Of a stretch of DNA of 64,000 bases, positions 9,111-18,535 are shown in pieces. The notes beneath the pieces were generated by a model that ran no database searches, had not been told where the DNA came from, and worked only from the letters and a program-made list of their open reading frames with translations. The stretch comes from JBBQVS01 sp964250805 (GTDB taxonomy: Bacteria; Chloroflexota; Ktedonobacteria; Ktedonobacterales; Ktedonobacteraceae): NCBI GenBank assembly GCA_964250805.1, contig CAXUHG010000013.1, positions 1-64,000 on the forward strand. The letters run 5' to 3'. A program made the translations under genes and the position numbers. The first letter of the stretch is position 1. Every line of letters starts with the position of its first letter.

Positions 9111-9944
9111 CTAAATGTTCTGACAGCCTTGCAAATCGTGTAAAAGTGCTTTTGTAGAGTCAATCGACGCTGTTAACTGTTCAGCATCTCCCCCTAGATT
9201 ACTCAAAATAGCCTCAACTCGATGTACAAAATCGTCTGAAACTATTTTGAAGCTACTCACGTTTCTTGCTAGATTCTTCTCGCTCAGAAAATAGGTTTCG
9301 TTGAGGGCGTAAAGCATCTGCACAAGCATACTCACTGCTCGTGTTACGCATCCTACCGTGAAGTAAATATCACCTCGTTTTGCTGTCTTGTATCCGTTCT
9401 CTAAACTAAAGCTTGCAGACCATAGAGCATGCTTGATTATCGCTTGCTTTAGAAATTGCGAGTAAGTGACAACTTTTTCTTTAAGCTGTGAGATGATGTC
9501 ATTGGGGTCGTAAAGTGGTTGGCATATCTGTGTCTCGGCACAGTACATGTAGCTGTAGAAGCCGTAGGGCGGCTGTTGCAAATAATCAATCTCGAATATC
9601 CCTTTGTTACAGTTGTCGAGTGTACACGCAACAAAATTGCTATCTCGATATAGGAAATCAACGCGTTGCCCTTCAATAGTCAGCCAACTTCCACCGTTTA
9701 CCCAACGTCCCCAACCTCCAATATCTGTCACAACAGGATCAGGTGTGTCATTCAAAAGCGTAGCGACAGTATGAATTTGTGTTATATCAAGCGGCTGCTC
9801 TTCACTGTAATAGATTGCTATGTCGATATCTGAGTTGGGGTGTTGTGTGCCGGAGGCATACGAGCCGCCAAGCACAAGTGCTTGTACGCCTCGTACTTGT
9901 TTGAGGTGAGTTACAATATTTTCGATTAAGGAGGAATGCTCCAT
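9111..9944 (-). CDS. Nucleotidyltransferase-fold protein (minimal NTase/aminoglycoside-type)
   Basis: 277 aa. The N-terminus carries the polymerase-beta-like signature GGSYASGTQHPNSDIDIAIYY: a GGS helix then the metal-binding DxD pair; a third acidic residue is likely in QRVDFLYRD. The rest is helical (~160-277) and may bind the acceptor. Such proteins transfer NMP groups to drugs, proteins or tRNA-like substrates; the target here is unknown. It follows a 100-aa membrane protein by 7 bases on the same strand. Confidence 0.75.
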   Translation of the reverse strand: MEHSSLIENIVTHLKQVRGVQALVLGGSYASGTQHPNSDIDIAIYYSEEQPLDITQIHTVATLLNDTPDPVVTDIGGWGRWVNGGSWLTIEGQRVDFLYRDSNFVACTLDNCNKGIFEIDYLQQPPYGFYSYMYCAETQICQPLYDPNDIISQLKEKVVTYSQFLKQAIIKHALWSASFSLENGYKTAKRGDIYFTVGCVTRAVSMLVQMLYALNETYFLSEKNLARNVSSFKIVSDDFVHRVEAILSNLGGDAEQLTASIDSTKALLHDLQGCQNI

Positions 9945-9951
9945 CTTTCTA

Positions 9952-10254
9952 TTACGCCCTTTGGCTTATGGCAAAACGGAACCACCATGTGCCTGTATTG
10001 AAGGCAAAGATGATGTAGAGAATCGTCCACGCATCACGAATGACACCGTAGCTGGCTGCCATCGCCAGGAAGAACATACAGGCAAGAGCCGAAAGTTGTT
10101 TCAGACGCACATTGCGTAAGTGCCAGCGAAAGCTTCCTATACGACTACCGCGATACGCGTAGAGCGTTATTGCTGTAAGTGTGAGCAGTGCTACAATGCC
10201 AGCGATACCCACAATGCCGAGGATAAGTGAAAAAATAGATGTATCTGTCATCAT
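9952..10254 (-). CDS. Small polytopic membrane protein (100 aa)
   Basis: Three predicted transmembrane helices: IFSLILGIVGIAGIVALL, QLSALACMFFLAMAAS, and TILYIIFAFNTGTWWF, with a basic loop after the first. AGAGGCG precedes the double ATG. It probably forms a two-gene unit with the nucleotidyltransferase. No family recognised. Confidence 0.6.
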   Translation of the reverse strand: MMTDTSIFSLILGIVGIAGIVALLTLTAITLYAYRGSRIGSFRWHLRNVRLKQLSALACMFFLAMAASYGVIRDAWTILYIIFAFNTGTWWFRFAISQRA

Positions 10255-10368
10255 CGCCTCTTATGGGTGTTCAAATTCCTATAACAAAGAGGTCTACATA
10301 CTCATAGTATACCATGAGACGGTTAGGTAATGTATCATGTATCGTAACAACTTTACGAGGAGGCGTAT

Positions 10369-10908
10369 GTGCTAGCAGAAGAACTGCACGTCATAGACGC
10401 GGACGCTCCGTCATGGCCTGGAATACGTCCACTACTTCACGCTGCGATGCTACTTGAGCAGAACGATAGTCTTGTGTGGCATGGCTGGAACAAAGCACAA
10501 ATATCAACATTCCTGGCAGAACTACCAACTCATTGCACTATTTTAGCTGGCGTCTGGACGGTAAGCGATAATGAACCGCAACAGGAGCAGCTTGTACTCA
10601 GTTGCGTCTGTGAGATAGCGAATGGAGAAGTGCAATCGGTTCGTACCTTCGAGTCGCTGCAAGGCGAGGCTCTACCAGCTTTGCAAGAATTGGAGCCTAG
10701 CTCTGAACATGCGCTAGAGATTATGCGGGTTATTCGACAAACCATCGCGCCTGTCGCATGGGCTATCTTTACCGATAAGACGACGTGGGATGAGTGGGTC
10801 TATTCTGGCGGCGAAAACGTAATAAATAAAGGTGAAACGCTTGCCTCACTTGCCGCGCAGGGACGTTGTGTACTAATGGGCAGTCAAGCGCGAAATTACC
10901 ATTTGTAG
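10369..10908 (+). CDS. Uncharacterised 179-aa protein, first gene of the gal operon
   Basis: GTG start at 10369 with ACGAGGAGG 5 bases before; the overlapping ATG at 10367 stops after two codons. The protein is acidic, without signal or membrane segments, and has two strand-rich parts (TILAGVWTV, LVLSCVCEI) and a C-terminal EWVYSGG. Its stop overlaps the ribosome site of galT, so translation is probably coupled. No family recognised; a small alpha/beta accessory protein for galactose use is only a guess from position. Confidence 0.6.
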   Translation: MLAEELHVIDADAPSWPGIRPLLHAAMLLEQNDSLVWHGWNKAQISTFLAELPTHCTILAGVWTVSDNEPQQEQLVLSCVCEIANGEVQSVRTFESLQGEALPALQELEPSSEHALEIMRVIRQTIAPVAWAIFTDKTTWDEWVYSGGENVINKGETLASLAAQGRCVLMGSQARNYHL

Positions 10909-10916
10909 GAGAGAAC

Positions 10917-11867
10917 ATGTCTATGGAACAGGCAACGCCTTTGATCTGGAACCCTATTTTGCGTCAGGACTTGATCAATGCGCCGAACCGTGCGAATCGT
11001 CGTGAAGGCACAAATGAATGCCCTTTCTGTGCTGATATCACAAGCGGAAAGGTGGGGCCGGGTACCCAGGTATGGTTACATCCGAACGATTTTCCGCCCA
11101 TACGTCCTCCTGTAGGCGAGGCGTATGTCGTAATTTATAATCGTGACCACGACCGTACATTTCCGCAATTGACGGTTGACGAGGTGTTTGCTGTAACGCA
11201 ACTGTGGCGCGATCTTTATCGTGACCTTGCGTCGCGCTATCCCACAGTGATGATTTTCGAGAATAGTGGCGAGGCGATTGGACAGACGCAGCGACATCCA
11301 CATGGGCAGACCTATGGTGTCTCCGTCGTTCCTCCAACACTAGAGCGCGAGATGGAAACTGTTGCACTGGATGACGCGGCTGGACGTGGCTGCCCATTTT
11401 GTCGTGTCAGAGAAGAACTGAGCGATGGCCCACAACAGGTCGCGGCAACCGAGACATGGCAGGCGTTTCTGCCGCCTTACGTGCGCTATCCTTACGAGAC
11501 GCATCTTTATCCGCGTCGTCACATTGCCAATCTTGCGACAATGCAAGACAATGAACTGCGCGACCTCGCTTCGTTACTTCTACAGGTAATTCGTGGCTAC
11601 AATGCCCTTGATGACGGTGAGATGGCTCCGATGCCATATCTGCTTGGTTTACATCAACTTGCGGACGAGCGTTTCCATTTGCATGTTGAGATACAGGCTA
11701 TCAAACGCGCACCAGGGAAACTGAAATATGCCGCTTCATCCGAGGCTTTGTGGGGACTATGGTCAAACGACTCATCGCCTGTACAAAAGGCTCAGGAGCT
11801 ACGCGAAGCGATTGCAAAGGAAATAGTGCTACCTAAGGAAATAATTGTACAGAAAGAGGGAGAATAA
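10917..11867 (+). CDS. galT: Galactose-1-phosphate uridylyltransferase
   Basis: Start at ATG 10917 (AGGAGA overlaps the preceding stop) rather than further upstream; 316 aa. It swaps UMP between UDP-glucose and galactose-1-phosphate in the Leloir pathway. HIT-superfamily active site HPHGQ at 127-131; zinc-type CPFC at 35-38 with a second CPFC in the middle of the chain; C-terminal FHLHVEI with its metal-binding His pair. The stop overlaps the galK start by one base (TAATG). Confidence 0.92.
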   Translation: MSMEQATPLIWNPILRQDLINAPNRANRREGTNECPFCADITSGKVGPGTQVWLHPNDFPPIRPPVGEAYVVIYNRDHDRTFPQLTVDEVFAVTQLWRDLYRDLASRYPTVMIFENSGEAIGQTQRHPHGQTYGVSVVPPTLEREMETVALDDAAGRGCPFCRVREELSDGPQQVAATETWQAFLPPYVRYPYETHLYPRRHIANLATMQDNELRDLASLLLQVIRGYNALDDGEMAPMPYLLGLHQLADERFHLHVEIQAIKRAPGKLKYAASSEALWGLWSNDSSPVQKAQELREAIAKEIVLPKEIIVQKEGE

Positions 11868-13126
11868 TGCCAACATTTCCTCAACCTGCATTAGATGCGG
11901 CAAAGAAATTTCCTATAGTCTTTCGTGATGACGTACAGTACGCTGGTCCTTTGGGTATAGCGTGGGCACCTGGACGCGTCAATCTCATTGGTGAGCATAC
12001 CGATTACAATGACGGCTTTGTCTTGCCAATTGCCGTAGACCGTGTAGCCAGTTTCGCAGGTCGTCGGCGCAATGATGCAACTGTGCGGCTCTGGTCGATG
12101 CAGTACGAAGAGTACGCGCAGTTCTCAGTGGAAGGATTGCCTGAGAACTTTCAGCAACAACGGGACACACTACCTACATGGGCACGTTATGTACTCGGTG
12201 TGGCATCTGAAATTGCTTCGGCATCGCTACCGCTCTCTGGTTGCGACGCTGTACTGAGTGGGGACGTACCGCTAGGCGGCGGCATGAGTTCATCGGCTGC
12301 GTTAGAGGTGGCGACGTTGCAATTTTTCTCCTGGCTCTCGCAGGGAGGCTTCACGATTGGTGCAGAGGGCGCAACGTTGACGCCGATGAAGGCGGCAGCT
12401 CTTGGTCAACGTGCAGAACACATCGCGTCTGGTTTACGTAGCGGTATTCTCGATCAAGCGGCATCCTGTCTTGGTCAACCAAAAAAGGCAGCGTTGATCG
12501 ATTGTCGCTCTCTTGAGTATCGCTACCTGCCTTTCGATGATCCTCACGTCTCGTTGGTGATTCTTGACACGAATACGCGCCGCGAACTCTCCAGCTCCGG
12601 TTATAACGACCGTCGTCGCGAGTGCGAAGAGGCTGTTGCGTTGTTACGCGAACTCATTGAGTCACAGGGCGAAGAGCAACAAATTACGGCGTTGCGCGAC
12701 ATCACGCAGGAGCAATTCGATGTATACAAACACGACTTGCCAGAGGTGCTACAGCGTCGTGCAGGCTATGTCATCGCCGAGGATGCACGTGTGCTAAAAG
12801 TTGCGAGTTTGCTAGAGAATGGCTATGTCGAGGCAATCGGACCTATTCTCTGGCAAGGCCACGCTGGTTTGCGGAACGACTACGAAGTGAGCAGCAAAGA
12901 ACTTGATGCGCTGGTAGATATCGCGCACAGCGTTCCAGGAGTGCTTGGTGGTCGCATGATGGGTGGGGGCTTCGGCGGCTGCACCATCAATCTTGTGCGT
13001 AACGAGGCTATCGAGGCACTATCACAGGCAGTCGAGCAACAATATCCAGAGAAAACTGGCAAGCAACCTGCTATTGAGGTGTGTCAGGCCGCAGGTGGTC
13101 CTGGCAATGCCACGTTAAACTCTTGA
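11867..13126 (+). CDS. galK: Galactokinase
   Basis: 419 aa GHMP kinase that phosphorylates galactose at C1. Galactokinase signature GRVNLIGEHTDY (36-47), GHMP ATP loop PLGGGMSSSAALEVA, GILDQAAS with the catalytic Asp, and the C-terminal GGRMMGGGFGGC. Overlaps galT by one base, so galT-galK are coupled. No epimerase (galE) is nearby; it must lie elsewhere if the pathway is complete. Confidence 0.95.
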   Translation: MPTFPQPALDAAKKFPIVFRDDVQYAGPLGIAWAPGRVNLIGEHTDYNDGFVLPIAVDRVASFAGRRRNDATVRLWSMQYEEYAQFSVEGLPENFQQQRDTLPTWARYVLGVASEIASASLPLSGCDAVLSGDVPLGGGMSSSAALEVATLQFFSWLSQGGFTIGAEGATLTPMKAAALGQRAEHIASGLRSGILDQAASCLGQPKKAALIDCRSLEYRYLPFDDPHVSLVILDTNTRRELSSSGYNDRRRECEEAVALLRELIESQGEEQQITALRDITQEQFDVYKHDLPEVLQRRAGYVIAEDARVLKVASLLENGYVEAIGPILWQGHAGLRNDYEVSSKELDALVDIAHSVPGVLGGRMMGGGFGGCTINLVRNEAIEALSQAVEQQYPEKTGKQPAIEVCQAAGGPGNATLNS

Positions 13127-13152
13127 GATGGATTGATGGAGAGGAGCGTGTC

Positions 13153-13608
13153 ATGACGCTTCACGAAGAACGCCAACAGGCAGTAGTAGGAGTTCTTGCT
13201 CAACTACAACTGCCTGTAGACGTGACGATACGAGCATGGACTGAAGACGACTTTGCTGCTATTCAGGCATTGTCTACTGCTCAAGGCTGGCCTTCGCCGC
13301 AGAGTAGGCCAGAGGAGTCACTTGCTGCCTGGAAAAACTCATGGCCTACACTTGTCGCGGTAGAAGCAGAGCGTGTGGTTGGCTTTGTGCGAGCCTTTAC
13401 GGATGGCAATATTACAACATATGTGCCCGAACTACTTGTTGCAGCAGACATGCAAAGACGTGGTATTGGACGTGCGCTTCTCGATGCATGTCACTACCTC
13501 TATCCACGCGCCCGCATAGACCTGCTCTCCGAAGAGACTTCGCAGACGTTTTACATTGCACACGGTTTTCGATACATTGGGCCGGGGCTAAGAAAAAGCT
13601 ATGTATAA
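13153..13608 (+). CDS. GNAT-family N-acetyltransferase
   Basis: Start at ATG 13153 with GGAGAGGAG upstream; 151 aa. GNAT fold: N-terminal TIRAWTEDDFAAIQAL, beta4 VPELLVAADMQRRGIGRALL with the acetyl-CoA loop (Q/RxxGxG/A: QRRGIG), and the late FYIAHGFRYIG. It lies 26 bases after galK on the same strand and is probably in the operon. Substrate unknown. Confidence 0.82.
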   Translation: MTLHEERQQAVVGVLAQLQLPVDVTIRAWTEDDFAAIQALSTAQGWPSPQSRPEESLAAWKNSWPTLVAVEAERVVGFVRAFTDGNITTYVPELLVAADMQRRGIGRALLDACHYLYPRARIDLLSEETSQTFYIAHGFRYIGPGLRKSYV

Positions 13609-13635
13609 CGTTGTATGTGAGAAAGAACAATAGCT

Positions 13636-14463
13636 ATGAAACTTTTTCTCTCTACTGATTTTGAGGGTACAAGCGGCATTGTCGCATGGGAGCAAATCAT
13701 CGAGGGCAATCCTGAGTATGAACAGGGACGACGTTTGCTCACCAACGAAGTGAACGCTGTAATCGCTGGTGCTATAGCAGGTGGTGCGACTGAGTTCGTC
13801 GTCAACGACGCGCACCACAACATGCGTAACCTACATCCACAGGACCTTGCAGGGCATGCCACGCTTATCACAGGCAAGCACAAGCCGCTCTATATGATGG
13901 AGGGCTTGGATGCAAGCTTCGATGGTGTCTGTTTCGTGAGCTATCATGGCTCCATTGGTGCCGAACATGCCATCCTCTCACATACCTACAACCCTGGTGC
14001 TATCTGGGAGGTGCGTATCAATGACGAGGTCGTCGGCGAGTCTGGTTTGAACGCGCTGGTTGCGGCACACTATGGCGTACCAATCATGCTTGTGAGTGGA
14101 GATGCAGCAACGGCAGCGGAGGCACGTTCTATCGCTCCTGATGCTGAGAAGGTGATTGTCAAGGAGTCGAGAGGTCGCTTTGTCGCCGCTCACATTCATC
14201 CGACTCTCGCATGCGAGATGCTTGAGGCAGGAGCAACGCGTGCAACTCAGAGGCTAGCGGCGATGCAACCACCACAATTTACATTACCCGTTACCATAGA
14301 AGTAACCTTTCTTGTTGCAGACATGGCGGAGATGGCTCTGTGGATACGCGATGTCGAACGTGTCGCGCCGCGCACCGTGAAGGTTGTCGGCGAAAATATG
14401 CTTGACCTCTATCGTACCTTCGTTACTCTTGTTGCTCTCACACGCTCGCTTGTAGACCGCTAA
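13636..14463 (+). CDS. M55 family D-aminopeptidase (DppA-like)
   Basis: 275 aa. The N-terminal zinc motif STDFEGTSG (Asp-x-Glu-Gly), VVNDAHHNM and the conserved YHGSIG / LSHTYNP segment identify the DppA fold, a self-compartmentalising decamer that removes N-terminal D-amino acids, for example from peptidoglycan peptides. Spacing of 27 bases to the GNAT suggests cotranscription. The transcript probably ends at the large hairpin beginning at 14467. Confidence 0.88.
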   Translation: MKLFLSTDFEGTSGIVAWEQIIEGNPEYEQGRRLLTNEVNAVIAGAIAGGATEFVVNDAHHNMRNLHPQDLAGHATLITGKHKPLYMMEGLDASFDGVCFVSYHGSIGAEHAILSHTYNPGAIWEVRINDEVVGESGLNALVAAHYGVPIMLVSGDAATAAEARSIAPDAEKVIVKESRGRFVAAHIHPTLACEMLEAGATRATQRLAAMQPPQFTLPVTIEVTFLVADMAEMALWIRDVERVAPRTVKVVGENMLDLYRTFVTLVALTRSLVDR

Positions 14464-14466
14464 CAC

Positions 14467-14640
14467 AATCAGGAAAGTCCACCCAAAAGTGTTGCATATC
14501 GCAACGCTTTTTGGTGGGCTTTGATGATTTATAAATTTTTTGTGTGTTTTTTATTTTAGNNNNNNNNNNAAAAAAAAACTCTGTAAAGCCCACCAAAATG
14601 TTTTCAATTATGCAACACTTTTGGGTGGACTTTCCTGATT
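14467..14640. terminator. Large hairpin containing a 10-N assembly gap
   Basis: Perfect 31-bp inverted repeat at 14467-14497 and 14610-14640, with an inner pair (GGTGGGCTTT / AAAGCCCACC). The 10 N at 14560-14569 lie in the loop between T-rich and A-rich stretches. It separates the convergent M55 and coiled-coil genes, so a bidirectional terminator is likely. The gap probably marks assembly failure in the stem-loop; the true loop length is unknown. Confidence 0.7.
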
Positions 14641-14641
14641 A

Positions 14642-15073
14642 CTAATTTGTTGCTGTCTTTGCTAGTGTCGTCGCTCCATCTTCTTCGACATGAGTGTAGG
14701 TGTTCTGGTTATCCTCGATACGCTCGACCATCTCAGTTAGAACGCTCAAGCGATCCTCGATCTCCTGCGCCTGTCCATGAAGTGAATGCAGTTCGACTGA
14801 GAGTCTATGAAACTGTCCATTTCCCACCGGAAACTGCCCCGTCTCAATATACTCTGGCATTGCCTCGGTCTCCGTTTTAGGAGTGGAAAGGCCAGGTAGC
14901 GTTGGTGCGCCGCCAGCAGCGATTTGCGATGTTTCACTCAACTTGAGTGGCTCATTGTCTACTCTCGTAACCCCCTTCTTAGACGTTTGTGATTCCCCTC
15001 GAATGAGAAATACCAGTCCTAGTACAGTCAGTAGCGCGACTGCGAATAATCCCCCGATGATAAGTGTACTCAT
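14642..15073 (-). CDS. Membrane-anchored coiled-coil protein
   Basis: 143 aa, GGAG 8 bases before the ATG. One N-terminal transmembrane helix (LIIGGLFAVALLTVLGLVFLI), a disordered middle, then a short coiled coil (QEIEDRLSVLTEMVERIEDN, ~105-125). Probably cytoplasmic behind an N-terminal anchor. It lies 27 bases after the MFS exporter gene on the same strand. No family recognised. Confidence 0.6.
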   Translation of the reverse strand: MSTLIIGGLFAVALLTVLGLVFLIRGESQTSKKGVTRVDNEPLKLSETSQIAAGGAPTLPGLSTPKTETEAMPEYIETGQFPVGNGQFHRLSVELHSLHGQAQEIEDRLSVLTEMVERIEDNQNTYTHVEEDGATTLAKTATN

Positions 15074-15100
15074 ACATGAAGCTCCTTATTGCTCACATTT

Positions 15101-16741
15101 TTATTCTGCGAATACCATAGCTCGCGGCGACGTTTCTTCGTCTGAACCTTCGGTCGTAGCTGTATTCCGTTCCGCTCCAGGCGCAGGTGTCTTTGAACGT
15201 GACTTACTCACGAACAGGACCGCGACAATAGCAAGGAATGTGACGACCAAGCTAAACTTAAATGCATCCTGAATGGCGAGTATATAACTTTGTTCCTGTA
15301 CAAGACCACTGATAGTTTGAAGTGCCGCCGCTTGTGCCGAGATGATATCCCCGCCTTGCGAAACGAAAAGGGCCTGTAGACGTGGTAGCAACTGACCAAG
15401 CTGTGAACTCGGCGTTACTAACTGTGCGAGATGTCCGTAATGTATTTTCGTCTGGGTCTGCACAAGTGTCGCAAGCACCGCTATACCTAACGAACTAGCT
15501 ACAGCGCGTGCGACGGTATTAAGCGAAGATGCCTGTGCTAACTGGCGCGGCCTTATCTCAGAAAGTCCGGCAACGGTAAGTGGTTGTACACAAAAACCGA
15601 GTGCTAGACCGCGAATAATCAGCACAAGTTGTAGCCAGCCATATGATGAGTAGAGCGAGAGAAACGAAAGCTCCCACGTTGCAAGCGCGAGTATGAGCAA
15701 CCCAGGAATCATTACACCGCGTACACCGATACGGTCAACAAGCCGTCCTCCTACGATTGTAGCAACCATCGCCGCCAATGCCTGTGGCAGAAGTACTAGA
15801 CCTGCCTCGAACGCGCTCTGACCACGCAAATTTTGTAGGTAGAGCGGAAAGAGAAACACGCCGCCAAACAGACTGAAAATCACAAACAAACTTGCGATGA
15901 TGCTAAGAGTAAAAGGCCGATTCGTGAACAAACGTAGATCAAGCAGTGGCCTTCCCTCTCTTCTTACAATACGCAGCTCGACAAAAACAAAAATTGCTAT
16001 CGCGATCAATCCGCTAATAATTGAGCCAATAACTTGCCCTGATCCCCATCCATCTGTACTTGCATCCGACAATCCATACAAAACCAGCGTAAGGCCGAGC
16101 GCGACGAAGAAAAAGCCCAGAAAGTCGAAACGTTGGTTTGCCTGTATCGGAGTCTCACGAATAAAAAGTATCACCAGGATGATTGCTAGAATACCAATAG
16201 GTAAGTTGATGAAGAAGATTGCCTGCCAGCCTGCATAGGTGACGAGATAACCACCGAGCGTCGGACCAATAGCAGGCGCGAGCAGGGCGGGAACACCGAA
16301 GACGCCGGAAGCGATACCGCGCTCTTGCGGCGGAAATTCGCGGAAGAGCATGGTAATTGATAGCGGGAACAATGCTGCTCCACCAGCACCTTGCAGAACA
16401 CGGAAAAAGATGAGTGCTGGTAAACTCCATGCGATTCCGCATAACATTGAACCAATTGTGAAGGCACCCAACGAAATGATGTAGAAGCGTTTTGTGCCCA
16501 GTGTATCTGCGAAATACCCCGCGGTAGGCGTGACAACGCCCTGTGTAAGAATATATGCGGTAAGCACCCACTGCACACTGTGAATGTCCGCGCCAAAAGC
16601 GGTTTGTAGGCGTGGTATCGCAATATTCACAATCGTCTGGTCCAGGATGCTCATAAACACCCCGAACACCACAACGCTTGCGACCACCCATTTATACGCC
16701 AACCCGCCCTCACGACGTGGGGCTTGTACATTAGCTTGCAT
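15101..16741 (-). CDS. DHA2-family MFS drug exporter (EmrB/QacA-like)
   Basis: 546 aa with about 14 transmembrane helices. The N-terminal SILDQTIVNIAIPRLQ (motif D1 of the 14-TMS family), AGYFADTLGTKRFY (motif A) and GVFGVPALLAPAIGPTLGGYL (motif C, antiporter signature) are all visible. It exports hydrophobic or cationic compounds in exchange for protons. GGAG lies 9 bases before the ATG. No regulator gene is adjacent. Confidence 0.93.
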   Translation of the reverse strand: MQANVQAPRREGGLAYKWVVASVVVFGVFMSILDQTIVNIAIPRLQTAFGADIHSVQWVLTAYILTQGVVTPTAGYFADTLGTKRFYIISLGAFTIGSMLCGIAWSLPALIFFRVLQGAGGAALFPLSITMLFREFPPQERGIASGVFGVPALLAPAIGPTLGGYLVTYAGWQAIFFINLPIGILAIILVILFIRETPIQANQRFDFLGFFFVALGLTLVLYGLSDASTDGWGSGQVIGSIISGLIAIAIFVFVELRIVRREGRPLLDLRLFTNRPFTLSIIASLFVIFSLFGGVFLFPLYLQNLRGQSAFEAGLVLLPQALAAMVATIVGGRLVDRIGVRGVMIPGLLILALATWELSFLSLYSSYGWLQLVLIIRGLALGFCVQPLTVAGLSEIRPRQLAQASSLNTVARAVASSLGIAVLATLVQTQTKIHYGHLAQLVTPSSQLGQLLPRLQALFVSQGGDIISAQAAALQTISGLVQEQSYILAIQDAFKFSLVVTFLAIVAVLFVSKSRSKTPAPGAERNTATTEGSDEETSPRAMVFAE

Positions 16742-16969
16742 GGAAAGAGACTCCTTATTCTAGGACGCGAAACTAAAGATAAAAGACTCTTTTGGGAACA
16801 TACGCTGTTGGAATCAAGTCTCTTCTTCGAGAGGAGGCGACAGTTCGTATGACGTTGCAAGATGAGCACTTGCAGCAAAAGTGCATTAAAAAAATACTAT
16901 ACAATTAAGTATCTAACCTAAGTATAGTAAAGACGCTGCGAAAAGTCAAACAGAGTAAGCTTGCGCTTC

Positions 16970-18490
16970 TCAGTGCGTTTGTAACTGTGCTGATTGCGTT
17001 TTTTGTTCTAGATATGTATTATTAGCGTCAATGGGTACTGCAAGCTTCTCAATAGAAGCAGGAGCCTGAAACATAAGCGTATATTCGCCAATGGAGAGAA
17101 TGTCGCCATTCTGCAACACATGCCCAGTGTCCGCCACTAAATGCTGCCCGTTGATTATCACACCATTAATGCTATCCCAATCATAGAGAACAAAGTTGTG
17201 CTGATCGCGTCGAATAATCGCATGACGCCGCGAGGTGCTAGTATCTTGGTCGAGTACAATTGTGTTCGACTCCGCACGTCCCAACGTTATCTCATCTCCT
17301 GTTAAAACGACCGTTTGCACCTCAGATGACTGAGGCGGACGTAGTAGAAAACGGAACTCTGCCGTCGGCTCTGTAGGATTCGGAATAGGTCCCGGCTCAG
17401 GCAAAGGTTGAGCGATATCTGGCTCAATCTGTGGCGGCACGTCTGGTGCTGGCTCAGGAAGCGGCTCTGGTGCATGTTCGACTTCTGGCGTAGAATCTGG
17501 CGTCGGTATAGGTTCGGGGTCAGGAATCTGCTCCGGCGTTTGTTCTGGTATCGGTTGTGCCACATCAGGACCTGTTGGTGGCAATGGGTCTGGGAGTTGT
17601 ACTGGATTCGGCGGCTGTACTGGCTCTTGCTGTCCCTGTGGGGTTGAGACTAGTGTTGCAAGCAATGCTTCAGCAAAGCCAACAATCGAGGGGTAGCGTT
17701 CATCGGGGTAGACGCGAAGTGCTTTACGCAAGATGCTCTCCTGTTCTGGTGTTATTTCCGCTTTCAATGTTGATGGTGACGAAAATGTTTCGTTTAGTTT
17801 CGCATGTCTCGTCTCCTCTATCGAACCAAGAAACGGTGGCTGGCCTGTGAGCCATAGGTAGAGGAGAACCGCCAACGCATACTGATCGGTTGCGGGACTC
17901 ACATAGTTGTCAAATTGCTCTGGTGCCGCTGTAATCGGCAGAATGCCTTGTTGCTGTTGCCCGAAGCGTCGAACAAAATGAGCTACGCCTGCATCGGTTA
18001 TGACAAACGGTGAGGTGTGTTGCTCGTATTCCAGATACGACTCATCAAGCACAAGGATATTAGCCAACACCAGCGAGCCATGTACATAGTCGCGCATGTG
18101 AAGATAATAGAGCGTGTGTGCAAGCTGATAGGTGTACTTGATCGCAGCGGCAAGAGGAAGTGGTGTTGAAAAGAGTCGCCGTCCCTCAGCACTTATGAGC
18201 GAGCCGGTAGCGAGATAACGGCGTGTTATATAGAGTTGCCCAGCAACCTCTCCATAATCGAACATCTCGGCAAGACGAGGATGAGCAATTGTGCCTACAT
18301 GTTGCATTTCTCGTAAAAACTGATATTGAGCAGTATCAGAAAGTACGCTCCAGGGATGAATAAGCTTGAGAACTATCTTGTGTTGCAGTTCGATATCCTC
18401 GGCTTCGTAACAATCCCCCGATGCGCTACTTCCCATTTCATGAACAATGCGATAACGTGCGAACGTTTGGCCTTCTTCCAAGAAAGACAT
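16970..18490 (-). CDS. Pseudokinase-like Ser/Thr kinase homologue with FHA domain
   Basis: 506 aa. Residues ~10-285 have a protein-kinase fold: Lys42 in IVLKLIHP, D166 in ITDAGV (DFG position) and APEQ at 189-192. The catalytic loop reads HGSLVLAN at 137-144 instead of HRDxKxxN, so the catalytic Asp is absent, and the Gly loop is irregular (GSSASGDC). Phosphotransfer is therefore unlikely. A Pro/Glu/Asp-rich linker of ~90 residues leads to a C-terminal FHA domain (~395-480) with all phosphothreonine-binding marks: LGRAESN, SRRHA, NGVIINGQ. A phospho-dependent scaffold is inferred. No transmembrane helix. Confidence 0.85.
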   Translation of the reverse strand: MSFLEEGQTFARYRIVHEMGSSASGDCYEAEDIELQHKIVLKLIHPWSVLSDTAQYQFLREMQHVGTIAHPRLAEMFDYGEVAGQLYITRRYLATGSLISAEGRRLFSTPLPLAAAIKYTYQLAHTLYYLHMRDYVHGSLVLANILVLDESYLEYEQHTSPFVITDAGVAHFVRRFGQQQQGILPITAAPEQFDNYVSPATDQYALAVLLYLWLTGQPPFLGSIEETRHAKLNETFSSPSTLKAEITPEQESILRKALRVYPDERYPSIVGFAEALLATLVSTPQGQQEPVQPPNPVQLPDPLPPTGPDVAQPIPEQTPEQIPDPEPIPTPDSTPEVEHAPEPLPEPAPDVPPQIEPDIAQPLPEPGPIPNPTEPTAEFRFLLRPPQSSEVQTVVLTGDEITLGRAESNTIVLDQDTSTSRRHAIIRRDQHNFVLYDWDSINGVIINGQHLVADTGHVLQNGDILSIGEYTLMFQAPASIEKLAVPIDANNTYLEQKTQSAQLQTH

Positions 18491-18535
18491 TGCTATACTC
18501 CATTCTCTCTACTTCCACAGGCTATTGTAGCATAT

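Noticed and set aside
16155..16691. 178-codon open frame inside the MFS gene
   Set aside because: Cys/Trp/Arg-rich translation typical of a shifted frame of a membrane protein gene; the MFS frame is complete.
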